A DNA stretch of 41,525 nucleotides from CAWIUB01 sp963839175 (GCA_963839175.1 CAWIUB010000017.1:1-41525), one strand, 5' to 3'. Positions 8,901-17,259 are shown, counted from the stretch's first letter. Numbers and translations are program-made. Notes: generated by a model not told the origin, from the letters alone.

Positions 8901-11155
8901 AGTGGACCTGGAAGCGGCTCACCGACATCGCCCGTGGAGACCTGGTGCCCATGCAGCTCGGTGGGACAGTCGGCGACGCTCGGCGGGTCGCCCTCCCGGT
9001 GCTCGATCAGGCCTACTACACGGGCGACCGCGACATCCAGGTGCCAGACAGCGTCGACGCCGTGCTGAGTGAGCTGGTCGGGTACTTCATGGGCGATGGA
9101 AGCCTGCACGCCAAGGGGATCCGGCTGTGCGTAGCTGACACGGACCCGGACGTGGTTGACCGGATACGCGTGTTGAGCAAGGAACTGTTCGCGGTCGAGC
9201 CCGTCGTGACTCAGCAGCAGGGCTATCAGGAGGTGACGCTGCAATCCGTGCGGCTGGCCCGCTGGTGGGCGGCGGCCGGATTCGCCAAGCTGCTGCCCGG
9301 CATGGACGACTCGGGCAAGGGCTGGACTCCGCGCGTGCCCACCGCGATCCGGGAGACCAACGACCCCACCGTCTACGCCGCGTTCCTGCGCGGCCTGTTC
9401 GAGGCGGATGGCTCGGTCGGCGCCGGCGTGCCGAGCGTGTCGACCGCGTCCCAGACCCTCGCCGACGATGTTCGGGCACTGCTGCTTGCTGTGGGCCTAC
9501 CGTCGACGACGAGGGAGACGGTCAGCGGCTGGGGCGGCGCGCAGTTCCACGTGCGCATCCGCAACGTGCGGCACGCGCAGACCTTCGCCGATCGCATCGA
9601 CTTCATCGGAGGCCGGAAGCGCGGATTGCTCGACGCGGTGCACTCGACGCAGTCAGGGAATCGCGACCGGATCGCGCTACCCGACCAGGTGTTGCTCGAG
9701 CTGGCTCCGATCGGCCACGAACTGCGCGGACTTGTTCAGCAGGCCGTGGCCCGCGGAAGAGGTGTCAGCCGCGATCTCGCCACGCGCCTGCTCGCCCTCA
9801 CCGGCGACCCCCGACTCGAGAACGCGCTCGGCTACATCTACGAGCCCGTCGCCGAGAACGCCGACGGCGGAGTGCAGCCCACCTACGACCTGTCCGTACC
9901 GTCGAACGTCACCTACGTCGCGGCCGGCTTCGTCAGCCACAACACGATCGGGCTGATGATGGATTGCGACACGACCGGCGTTGAGCCCGATCTGGCGCTG
10001 GTGAAGTTCAAGAAGCTGGTCGGCGGCGGGTCGATGCAGATCGTCAACCAGACGGTGCCCCGCGCGCTGCGGGCTCTGGGCTACCAGGACGAGCAGGTCG
10101 AGGCGATCGTCGAGTACATCGCCGATCACGGCCACGTCATCGACTCGCCAGGGCTGCGGCAGGAGCACTACGAGGTCTTCGACTGCGCCATGGGGCAGCG
10201 GGCGATCAAGCCGATGGGCCACGTGCGGATGATGGCCGCGGTGCAGCCGTTCCTGTCCGGGGCGATTTCCAAGACGGTGAACCTGCCAGAGACGGCCACC
10301 GTCGAGGATATCGAGGACGTCTACCTGCAGGGCTGGAAGCTCGGCCTCAAGGCGCTGGCCGTGTACCGCGACAACTGCAAGGTAGGTCAGCCACTCTCAG
10401 CCGGCAGGGGTGACAACAACGGCGCCGAGCCTGCGAAGGCCGTCGAGAAGGTGATCGAGTACCGGCCGACCCGAAAGCGGCTGCCCAAGTCGCGACCTTC
10501 GCTGACAACATCGTTCACGGTGGGCGGTGCCGAGGGCTACATGACCGCCGGCTCCTACCCGGACGACGGGCTCGGCGAGGTGTTCCTCAAGTTGGGCAAG
10601 CAGGGCTCGACGCTTGCCGGGGTGATGGATGCCTTCTCGATCGCCATCTCGATCGCGCTCCAGCACGGTGTGCCGTTGGAGACCTACGTCAGCAAGTTCA
10701 CCAACATGCGCTTCGACCCGGCCGGGCTCACCGACGACCCGGACATCCGGATGGCCCAGTCCGTCCTGGACTACATCTTCCGCCGGCTGGCCCTGGACTA
10801 CCTGCCGTTCGAGACGCGCTCGGCGTTGGGCATCCACACCGCGGCCGAGCGGACGCGGCAGCTCGAGACCGGCTCCTACCAGCCGGTCGACGACGATGAG
10901 GACGACGTCGACGTCATCTCGTTGGCGCAGTCCGCCCCGGTGAACCTGGCACGGCCAGCCCCGGTCGCCGACGAGGTGGTGGCCCACACTGGGCACGAGG
11001 CGCCGCCACGGGTGCACAGCACGGCGGAGCTCGCCGAGACGTTGATAGGCACGTCGGCCGACGCTCCACTATGTATGAACTGCGGTACCAAGATGCGTCA
11101 GGCCGGCAGTTGCTTCGTCTGCGAAGGGTGCGGCAGCACGAGCGGCTGCAGCTGA
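5915..11155 (+). CDS. nrdJ: Vitamin B12-dependent (class II) ribonucleotide reductase NrdJ with two inteins
   Basis: Reduces ribonucleotides to deoxyribonucleotides using adenosylcobalamin. The 1746-residue precursor becomes about 958 residues once inteins at 163-520 and 914-1343 are removed, matching the class II family. The N-C-E catalytic triad is Asn725, Cys727 (thiyl radical) and Glu729 in NPCSEYL. The redox pair is Cys521 (ACFILS) and Cys738 (TSCNLAS). The C-terminus is cysteine-rich (CMNCGTKMRQAGSCFVCEGC), probably the re-reduction tail. The ATG overlaps the nrdR stop. Control is probably by NrdR upstream. No class I subunit gene lies in the window. Confidence 0.97.
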   Translation: MTEAVETGAHEPQQRVPEPHFPADGLQVRRLFTTPDVHPYDEVTWERRDVVMTNWRDGSINFEQRGVEFPGFWSVNAANIVTTKYFRGAVGSDTREWSLRQLIDRVVHQYRAAGELNGYFASAADAELFERELTWMLLHQVFSFNSPVWFNVGTSSPQQVSACQPYDSLVSTSAGLVPIGQLVEHDAVGTKVFDAHGVTTVRATKRNGIKPVLRITTKAGHTLDVTADHLVWRSSGAGTGSFLPAGQLAIGDQLEWHRRPAFGEAEIDAREVAEAALAGWLQADGFVRQYTGTNKSLTIEAMTVNDAELAWVTSALDVVLPDVHRHERRVATQRADLDCRRTRLYGQLLEPFVDKWSLRLRGVAQTVPAQLYAAPLPVVAAYLRSLFQAEGYVSRRDRSTLVGLDMIGEELVRGVQALLSRFGVFARVGRKPEKRANRHDLWGVRIQSAGDRRIFADEIGFVDEIKTAKLERSFDLPGLAARPVKRLEIADIESRGEMDVYDIQTESGEYLSAGGLRVHNCFILSVDDTMDSILNWYREEGLIFKGGSGAGLNLSRIRSSKELLSSGGTASGPVSFMRGADASAGTIKSGGATRRAAKMVVLDIDHPDIEEFIETKAREEDKIRVLRDAGFDMDLGGHDITSVQYQNANNSVRVTDEFMRAVEEGGQFGLRARKTHEVIDTVDAKALFRNVAQAAWECADPGIQYDDTINDWHTNPETGRITASNPCSEYLSLDNTSCNLASLNLLKFLRDDDTFDVQKFVGAVELIITAMDISICFADFPTQAIGVNTRAYRQLGIGYANLGALLMTSGHAYDSDGGRALAGAITSLMTATSYRRSAELAGIVGPYEGYARNATAHARIMRKHAAANDAARRMDDMDRDIFAAATDEWAKVNQLGGRNGWRNAQASVLAPTGCLVGDTLVTTDRGLLRLRELGDVYGDTWQDLDIQVSTDEGARSATKFFINGEEPTRRIVTKGGYRIQGTLAHRIKVVDPTSGQWTWKRLTDIARGDLVPMQLGGTVGDARRVALPVLDQAYYTGDRDIQVPDSVDAVLSELVGYFMGDGSLHAKGIRLCVADTDPDVVDRIRVLSKELFAVEPVVTQQQGYQEVTLQSVRLARWWAAAGFAKLLPGMDDSGKGWTPRVPTAIRETNDPTVYAAFLRGLFEADGSVGAGVPSVSTASQTLADDVRALLLAVGLPSTTRETVSGWGGAQFHVRIRNVRHAQTFADRIDFIGGRKRGLLDAVHSTQSGNRDRIALPDQVLLELAPIGHELRGLVQQAVARGRGVSRDLATRLLALTGDPRLENALGYIYEPVAENADGGVQPTYDLSVPSNVTYVAAGFVSHNTIGLMMDCDTTGVEPDLALVKFKKLVGGGSMQIVNQTVPRALRALGYQDEQVEAIVEYIADHGHVIDSPGLRQEHYEVFDCAMGQRAIKPMGHVRMMAAVQPFLSGAISKTVNLPETATVEDIEDVYLQGWKLGLKALAVYRDNCKVGQPLSAGRGDNNGAEPAKAVEKVIEYRPTRKRLPKSRPSLTTSFTVGGAEGYMTAGSYPDDGLGEVFLKLGKQGSTLAGVMDAFSIAISIALQHGVPLETYVSKFTNMRFDPAGLTDDPDIRMAQSVLDYIFRRLALDYLPFETRSALGIHTAAERTRQLETGSYQPVDDDEDDVDVISLAQSAPVNLARPAPVADEVVAHTGHEAPPRVHSTAELAETLIGTSADAPLCMNCGTKMRQAGSCFVCEGCGSTSGCS
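6401..7474 (+). mobile_element. Intein 1 in NrdJ (LAGLIDADG-type homing endonuclease)
   Basis: 358-residue in-frame insertion. It starts with Cys1 (CQPYDSLVSTSAGLVP, block A) and has block B GHTLDVTADHLVW. Two LAGLIDADG-like helices follow (AGWLQADGF, SLFQAEGYV), then blocks F/G MDVYDIQTESGEYLSAGGL ending in His-Asn. The +1 residue is Cys521 of NrdJ. Removing it rejoins QVSA to CFILSVDDTM, the expected class II sequence. All splicing residues seem intact. The second endonuclease motif has Glu in place of the usual Asp, so cleavage activity is uncertain. Confidence 0.92.
8654..9943 (+). mobile_element. Intein 2 in NrdJ (LAGLIDADG homing endonuclease)
   Basis: 430-residue in-frame insertion. 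It starts with Cys1 (CLVGDTLVTTDRGLLRL) and has block B GYRIQGTLAHRIKVVD. Two canonical dodecapeptide motifs follow (LVGYFMGDGSL, LRGLFEADGSV), then TYDLSVPSNVTYVAAGFV ending Ser-His-Asn. The +1 residue is Thr1344. Removal rejoins VLAPTG to TIGLMMDCDTTG, the conserved phosphate-binding loop of NrdJ. Splicing residues and both endonuclease acids are present, so it could be an active homing element. It differs clearly from intein 1 in sequence and +1 residue, implying separate acquisition. Confidence 0.92.
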
Positions 11156-11198
11156 AAGGAGGATATTGCAACTGATGCAACGTGAGTGTTGGTGCCCG

Positions 11199-11288
11199 GC
11201 CCCCGTGAAGGGGCGGGGTAGCGGCGCAGCGAAGACCTCGCCGGTAACGGCGGCTGGAAGCGAAAGCCGATCGCGGAGGCGATGGGCT
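11199..11288 (+). other. Hairpin-rich stretch between nrdJ and the accessory region
   Basis: Three hairpins in a row can be drawn: GCCCC/GGGGC at 11199-11214; CGCCG-GTAA-CGGCG at 11239-11252 with a GNRA-type loop; and AGCC-g-ATCGC / GCGAT-g-GGCT at 11265-11288. The first could help terminate nrdJ, though no T-run follows. Together they could be a structured leader of the next gene. I do not recognise a known RNA family. Confidence 0.35.
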
Positions 11289-11372
11289 CTTGGTGTGAAG
11301 GATGGTGGTGTTGCTGTGGGTTGGGAAGCATAACACTTTCGGTGCGATGAACGACGGGAAGGAGGTGAAGAG

Positions 11373-11600
11373 ATGTCGGACAAGAACGTTCACGTGACGC
11401 CCGCGATGGTCGCGGGCGTCGAGCGCGAAGACAACTAGCGCGCAAGTTCGCTGCACGACACACAGGCCGAAGCTGAGGCGGCTGGCTGTGTGACTGCGCG
11501 GCGCGAGCAGGTCGAGTTCTACTGCACGGTCGGGACGGTCAGATCTGCGAGCGTGAGAGCTACGGAAACGCCGTACCGCGCGCGGCTAGCGCGGCGGATC
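11373..11600 (+). pseudogene. DUF2188-like small protein, frameshifted
   Basis: A perfect Shine-Dalgarno (GGAAGGAGG) precedes ATG 11373, and MSDKNVHVTP is a typical DUF2188 opening, but this frame stops at 11436 after 21 codons. Changing frame recovers the rest of the family: LHDTQAEAEAAG near 11450-11485, ARREQVEFY near 11495-11523, and a tail of the form RDGQICERESYGN near 11530-11570. At least three frame changes are needed. The function of DUF2188 is unknown; members are small and often found on mobile DNA. The good ribosome site and well-kept protein fragments suggest the frame changes are very recent or not real. Confidence 0.6.
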
Positions 11601-11682
11601 GCGTCAAACGGGGGAGCGCTCGTCACTCTCGGGGCGGGTTCCCCCGTGATGAAGAAGAACGACGTTGAGAGGAGTTCGAGTC

Positions 11683-13184
11683 GTGGCTGACGCGGGCGGG
11701 AACAGCAGTCCTAAGCGTAGGAAGTCGGCAGCGCTGGCGCCTGCAGCTCGTGGGATGCCGACATGGGACGTCGATCCAGGCGAATCTCGCGGTGTTGCAG
11801 GCGAAGAACGTTCTCGGGTCCAGTGGAAGGACTTGCTGAGCAGATCGCACTGCCTCGGCCAGGTACGCGAATCTGGTCGCGGGGATGTCGACGGCGGGCG
11901 TGTTAGCGCAAGTCAGTGCAGCGCAGCGGACGGCGACCGCGAACCTCGCGGTCCAGACGGTGGTGCGCAACCGGCGTGGCTAGGCGACCGGAGTCTGTCG
12001 AAGTCGCTCGAGATCCAACCGCGTCGCTCTGTCGAAGATGCTCGGAGACGTACAGGCATTGGGTGTCTTGACCGACGCAACTAAGCGGTGGTCGGCTAGC
12101 AGGGCAAGCTACTCGCCGACGCCAACCTCCAGTTGCCTGCGCTGAGCAGACGCTGCTCGCTGGCATTGCCGTCCCGCGAATGACGCACTGCTCGGCAAGT
12201 TCGCAGACCTCATGAAGAGCATGGACGTCAGCGTCGCCAGCTCCCTCGCGGTCCAGAATGCGGCGAGCATCGTCGCGCGATCAGTGACGCTCGGACTTTC
12301 GGAGCAGCTTCGTTCGAGTGGCATGGTCTCGTCGGCCTGGCAGAGCTGTTCCAGGATTTGCAACTAGCAGATGGGCCGGGTCGGTCGCCGGTTGACCGCG
12401 ACGCCCGGCCCGTTGCTCCGCTCGCCTCTCGCGTCGGGCGCTGGTTCGTACGCCTCGGTGCAGCGCGTGCTGGCAGATCTTGCTCGAGACTGAAGCGATG
12501 CACTTCTTCGCGGTCGATCATTGCGGCCGGCGGACGCTGAACTCCTATTTCGATTCTCGGGCGCACGTGTGGCGACGCTGCACGGAGCTGGCTGGCCTGG
12601 TCGGCAACGCAACCTCCGGCCTGGTTCTCGGTGAGAGCTTTACTGCTGAGCTTCACGATGACGACGCTGACCTGCTCGTCAGCGCGGCGACGACGGAGTT
12701 GATCGAGCTGTGGCAGGAAGGCTTCGACGAAACGCGGGCTGATCTGTTCGTAGCGCTCGAGGCGCTGAGCTCGCACCTCGCTAACCTGTTGCGTGGCGCG
12801 TGGTTCAACATCAAGTCGAACGGGCCGCAGCGGTCGCGAGCGCTGCGAACTGCTCGTCGAGGTGATGGACTAGACACTGCATGTGCTCGTCGACGAGTCT
12901 TTGCTGCCGGCATGGTTGTCCGACCACGTGTCTCGGTCGAGTACGTTGATGAGAAGAGCGGACGGCCGACTCGCTGTGCGCGACTGGCATACGCGTTGCA
13001 GACGAGGTCTAAGCGTGATGCCAGCTCCTCAGCGCTTGGAGACCGGCTTGGCTGCTTCGCTCAGCCGCTTCACTCGCAGCTCGAGAGCGGGAAGCACGGC
13101 CGCGTGGATATCGGCGTCCAGGCGGTCAGGTGCTACGCGGTCGCTCTTGAGAGCTTCTTGATCAGTTTGCTACTTGGAGGCTAG
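11683..13184 (+). pseudogene. Alanine-rich hypothetical protein with C-terminal nuclease-like domain, frameshifted
   Basis: GTG 11683 follows a GAGAGGAG ribosome site. Protein-like sequence jumps frames to the TAG at 13182: SIQANLAVLQAKNVLG, then STAGVLAQVSAAQRTATANL, then GKFADLMKSMDVSVASSLAV (about 12200-12255), then NSYFDSRAHVWRRCTELAG onward in one frame from 12480. The corrected protein would be about 490 residues: a helical Ala-rich N-terminal half and a C-terminal part with RGAW, DESLLPAWLSDHVSRS, YVDEKSGRPTRCARLAYAL and ESGKHG. That C-terminal pattern resembles the predicted pPIWI-associating nuclease domain (PF18165 type) found in prokaryotic defence loci. This is a judgement by eye. 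Function unknown. Confidence 0.45.
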
Positions 13185-13211
13185 TTACAGTCTCGAGTCG
13201 GGCGGCAGGGG

Positions 13212-13240
13212 TTGACAGATCTAACAATGTTGGCTTAGAT
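13212..13240 (+). promoter_or_regulatory. Sigma-70-type promoter of the recombinase cassette, probably leaderless
   Basis: TTGACA at 13212-13217, a 17-base spacer and TTAGAT at 13235-13240. The ATG of the recombinase gene is at 13249, only 9 bases after the -10 element, so transcription should start at or next to the start codon. There is no Shine-Dalgarno sequence. The surrounding 60 bases are AT-richer than the rest of the window. Confidence 0.6.
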
Positions 13241-13248
13241 ACAACGTC

Positions 13249-14335
13249 ATGGAGCTGCTATCGGGGAGCGCAACTTCGGTCCTGCTGTCCGGGGTGAGCT
13301 ATCTGGATCTGCCGCTGCGGTTTTCGGCGCGATGCTCGATGGGTGGGCGACGCAGCAGCGGACGCGGTTTCGAAGGCTTCGACGGTGCGGGCTCGACTCG
13401 ATCTGGTCCGCCGGTTCGCGAGTTCTCGAACGAGTATCTGTGGCAGTGGCAGCTGGCTGAGGTGGAGCGTTCTTCGACGCGCTGCGCTCGGGTGATCGCC
13501 CGTTGGCGTGTCGACGCGAGGGGCTACAGAACACGTTGCGGATGTTCTGCGACTACATCGTGGACGCCGTTACGGCTGGGTCACCGAGTGCGTCGATCGC
13601 TTCGGTGCTGCGCTGGTGCAGATCCTGCACGAATGGAACCGATCACGCACGTTAATGAGTACGAGGGCCGGCCGGACGACGCCGCTGACCTACGAGGAAG
13701 TCCAGGCGCGTTCGACGCGGCTGACGGGCGCGCTGAGCAGATCCGTGCACGCGGCCGAAAGGGTGCGCTCGCCGCTCTGCGGGACGCGGCGCTGCTCAAG
13801 ACGGTCTACGGCTACGGCCTACGTCGGCAGGAGGTCGTCGGCCTTGACCTGGCCGACTTGCAACGCCGGCCTCGCCTCGCTTCGGCCGGTTCGGTGCGCT
13901 GTTCGTCCGGTTCGGCAAGTCGTCCAAGGGCGGGCCGCCGAAGCGGCGGACCGTACTGACAGTGCCGGAGCTCGACTGGGTCGTCGACGTGCTCGAGCCT
14001 ACCTCGCTGAGGTGCGGCCGCGTTTTCACCTGGTGATCATCCGGCGTTATGGATCACCGAGCGGCGCGGGCGCATGTCCGACGGCGGCGAACGAGGCGTT
14101 CGAGACCGCGCGATCCGCGGCCGGGCTCCCGGCAGAACTGGATCTGCACAGCCTGCGGCATTCTATGTCACGCACCTGGTCGAGTTCGGCTACCAGAGCG
14201 CTTCGTGCAGGACCAAGCCGGCCACGCCTACGCGAGCACCACGGCGATCTACACCGGAGTCTCGGACGAGTTCCGCCCGGCTGCTGCGCCGCGCTTGGTC
14301 GAACGCTACGGCGAACTCTGGGAGGCCGCGCATGA
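13249..14335 (+). pseudogene. Tyrosine recombinase/integrase, multiply frameshifted
   Basis: Reading through several frame changes recovers a full phage-type tyrosine recombinase. An N-terminal SAM-like core-binding region (GAMLDGWATQQRTRF, STVRARLDLVRRFA) comes first. The catalytic domain then shows the Arg-I box YGLRRQEVVGLDLADL, the HxxR box LDLHSLRHS, and GHAYASTTAIYTGVSDEF carrying the second His and the nucleophilic Tyr. Corrected length is about 350-360 residues. Its corrected TGA at 14333-14335 overlaps the ATG of the next gene. As written no frame gives a functional enzyme. Most changes fit loss of one base from CC, GG or AA pairs, e.g. TACCCAGAG expected against TACCAGAG near 14205. 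Confidence 0.75.
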
Positions 14336-14700
14336 CCAAGAAGATGGGCTACGGTGGCACCTGCGCTGGCTGATGGCTGAACGCGAGATGTTCGAACCTC
14401 GATCTCGGCCGCTGCTCGGCGAGCGGGGCATCCCTGTCGCGCGAGCAGGTTTTTCGGCTGGTCACCGGCACCGCAGCGCATGTCGATGGACATCCTCGCG
14501 CGCTCTGCGACATCCTCGGCTGCGGCGTGCAGGATCTGATCGAGATCGTCGAGGTGAACGAGCAGGTCCGCAAGAGCGCGGCGCAGTGGAACTCCGGCGC
14601 CGCGGGCACGGAAGACCACGATCCGGCGACCGTGACCACGCCGGCAGCGCGACGGCGCGCCGCGCTCACTCGGAGGCGACCGCCATCGTCGCACAACTGA
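14332..14700 (+). pseudogene. Small XRE-like helix-turn-helix protein, frameshifted
   Basis: Corrected protein of roughly 120 residues: MTKKMGY, then WHLRWLMAEREMF, LLGERGIP, SREQVFRLVTGT, QRMSMDIL, ALCDILGCGVQDLIEIVEV and a basic tail. This is the short HTH protein that in actinobacteria commonly sits between a tyrosine recombinase and a large zinc-ribbon protein. Frame changes at about 14350 (TACCGG to TACGG), 14395-14415 (three in a row), 14430 and 14470 break it. The ATG overlaps the recombinase stop, so the genes were translationally coupled. Probably a regulator or accessory DNA-binding partner; no experiment-based role is known to me. Confidence 0.6.
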
Positions 14701-16901
14701 TCACGGACCTGGACGTGCAGACGGCGGCCGCTGCGGTCGGCGACGCGGCGCAGACGTCCGATGCGCTGAACGCCATGATCGAACACTTGGCGAAACACCC
14801 GGAGGCGCTGCGGTCGGGACGCTCCGACGGCCCGAACTCGGTCATCAAGCTGGCGCCGCTCTGCACGGCCGCGGGATCGCCGGGGTGGTCTTGCCGGGAT
14901 GCGCGGTCTGCGGACGGGTCGTCCGTGACATGCGCCGCATCGACGGCACCGGCGGCGTCTGCCAGGGCTGCTACCTCGACAGCCGACGCCGGGCTGCACC
15001 CAATGCGACGGTCGCCCGCATCGTGTCCAGCAAGGACGACTGATCAATCTGCGACGCCTGCTACGGCCGCGATCCCGAACGCCACGAACTCTGCGCCGTT
15101 GCGGCAAGCCACGACGCGTGGCCACCGCGACGAACACGGTCGCCGCGCTGCGTCCGCTGCTACCGCGGCCGAAGCGACCATGTTTGACCTGCGGGCAGGT
15201 TGCTGAGACGACCGCGTTCACTACGCCGGGCCAGTCTGCCCACGCTGTTACGCAGCCACTGTCAAGCCCAGGCGGGAATGCGGACGCTGCGGACGGGTCC
15301 GGTCGATCAGCCGGCGCGCCACCGACCACACGCCAGACCTGTGCTACTCATGCGACCCGGCCACAGGACACTGCTCCCGATGCAGCTGGCTCACCACGCG
15401 AGCGGGATACCAGGACGGCCTACCGGTCTGCCACGCTGCTACCAGCGCCCGTTCATCGCTGCGACTTCTGCGGCGAGCCCGGACGCATCACGGCACGGTG
15501 GCCGAGCGGCGCGGTCTGTTCCGCGTGCTACCGCGCGTGCGCGCCAAGCCGAGAACCTGCCCCGGTTGCGGACATCACGAACGCTCAACGCGATCGACGA
15601 TTACGCCCAGCCGGTCGCGCCGAATGCGCAGGATCTGGGACCAGCTACCGCTGCATGCGGTGCGGCGGCCCATCGGACGGCTACGTGCGCGACCGATGCG
15701 CCCCATGCGCGTTGCGTGATCGCCTGGACGTTCTGCTATCCGGCGACGACGGCGCCATCACCCAGCGCTGCGCAGCGTCCACGCGGCGTTGTCCGAGTGG
15801 CGCAACCCCCGCAGCGTGCTCACCTGGCTGGACCGCTCGGACGGCGCGAGCATGCTCGCCGACCTCGCCAGAAGAACGGCGGCATGGCACACGACGACCT
15901 GGACCGCTACCCGCGCAGCCGCGTCACAAACTACCTGCGCCAAGCCTCGTGCACGCCGGCGCGCTACCGCACCGCGACGAGCACATTGAACAGGTCGAGG
16001 CTGTCGAGGCTTTCCTCCGCGAGCAGCCGCCCGCGCACAGCCAGCTCCTGCGGCTGTTCGCCAGCTGGGTCGTCCTGCGGCGCGCGCGACAACGATCTCG
16101 CCGCCGACCAACTACCGAGGCCACAGCCTCGTGGGCGCGCCACGGATCTGAATCGCCGCCGACCTAATGAGCTACCTCGACGATCACAGTCTCAACCTGG
16201 GCGATCTCGATCAGCGCACCCTCGACCAGTGGCTCGCCACCGGACGGTCGACCCGCCACACCGTCCGGGACTTCATCATCTGGGCGGCGCGGCAGCGACT
16301 CGCCTCGCCGCTGACCGTTCCGCATCGCCAGCGATCGGCCGAGAACAGCCCCTCGCCGACGACGACCGCTGGCAGCAGCTGCGCCGATGCATCCGCGACC
16401 CCGAGATGCCGCTGCGCCTGCGCGTCGCCGGCTCCTTCGTCCTGCTTTACGGCCACCCGGTCAGCCGGGTGGCTGCGATGCGCCCCCACCAGGTCGAAGA
16501 GGACGCCAACGGTGTCTACCTGGTGATCGGTTCGCACCGCGCGCTACTCCGCCCGCGCTCGGCGTGCTCGTTGTCGAGCTACGCGACAGCGCGCCACCGG
16601 CATCGATCTTCGGATCATCCGCGTCGACCTCCGACTGGCTCTTCCCCGGACTCGTGCCGGCCAGCACCTCGCCGACAACTACCTGGTCAAACTGCTCAAC
16701 GGCGCCGGCATCCGAACCCGAACCGCCCGCAACGGCGCGCTGATCAGCCTCGCGGCCGACCTCCCGGCCCCGATCCTCGCCGATCTCCTCGGGCTGCACA
16801 TCAACACCGCCGTCCGATGGGTCCGCCGCTCCAAGCGCGACTGGGCGACCTACGTCGAGGCCCGGGCCGAAGCAGTCTCGCCGGCGCGCATCGACGCGTG
16901 A
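14640..16901 (+). pseudogene. Large zinc-ribbon recombinase-partner protein, multiply frameshifted
   Basis: Corrected protein of about 740 residues. The N-terminus SEATAIVAQLITDLDVQTAA is followed by at least seven paired CxxC zinc-ribbon units: CAVCGR/CQGCY, CTQCDG/CDACY, CARCGK, CLTCGQ/CPRCY, CGRCGR/CYSCD, CDFCGEPGRI/CSACY, CMRCGG/CAPCA. A helical recombinase-like C-terminal region follows: LRRCIRDPEMPLRLRVAGSF, LYGHPVSRVAAMRPHQVE and LGLHINTAVRWVRRSKRDW, with TGA at 16899. It is the third gene of the recombinase-HTH-zinc ribbon cassette. The C-terminal part lacks an obvious catalytic RHRY set, so it may bind DNA rather than cut it. Frame changes occur every 100-250 bases. Confidence 0.55.
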
Positions 16902-17032
16902 GATCGACCCTGGCCCTGTTGCCATTGATGGACATGGACGCCGAGACGTCATCCACGCGCGGTCTGCGCCGATCGACATGCTGTCCAGGCCCGAACTCGC
17001 CAAGAAGCTTGACGCTGCCTGATGATGAGCGG

Positions 17033-17259
17033 ATGTGGACGGAAGATCGGCATCACTGGCCGGACCAAGAAGAAGCCGCCCGCTGGAAAAGCGCCCTCGA
17101 CGAAGCCGCACACCGCGAGCTTTGGGAACGTGGCGTCGTCGAACGGTCCGACCTGACCGTTGCCGGCGGCGGAGGTCTTCACGCTCACTCGGACCGATCA
17201 CCGTCCCCGTCGCCGGCCCTGACGCCGAAGTGGCTAGTGCGGCTGAACTATCGAGGTGA
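17033..17259 (+). pseudogene. Short hypothetical protein with one frameshift
   Basis: MWTEDRHHWPDQEEAARWKS starts at 17033. The frame is convincing through AAHRELWERGVVERSDLTVA to HAHSDR, then continues one frame over as ITVPVAGPDAEVASAAELSR to a TGA at 17257. Restoring one G near 17195 (CGGATC read as CGATC) joins the two into a protein of about 76 residues. The true start could be further upstream (after 16901). No function recognised. This is the last gene showing the frame-change pattern. Confidence 0.45.
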
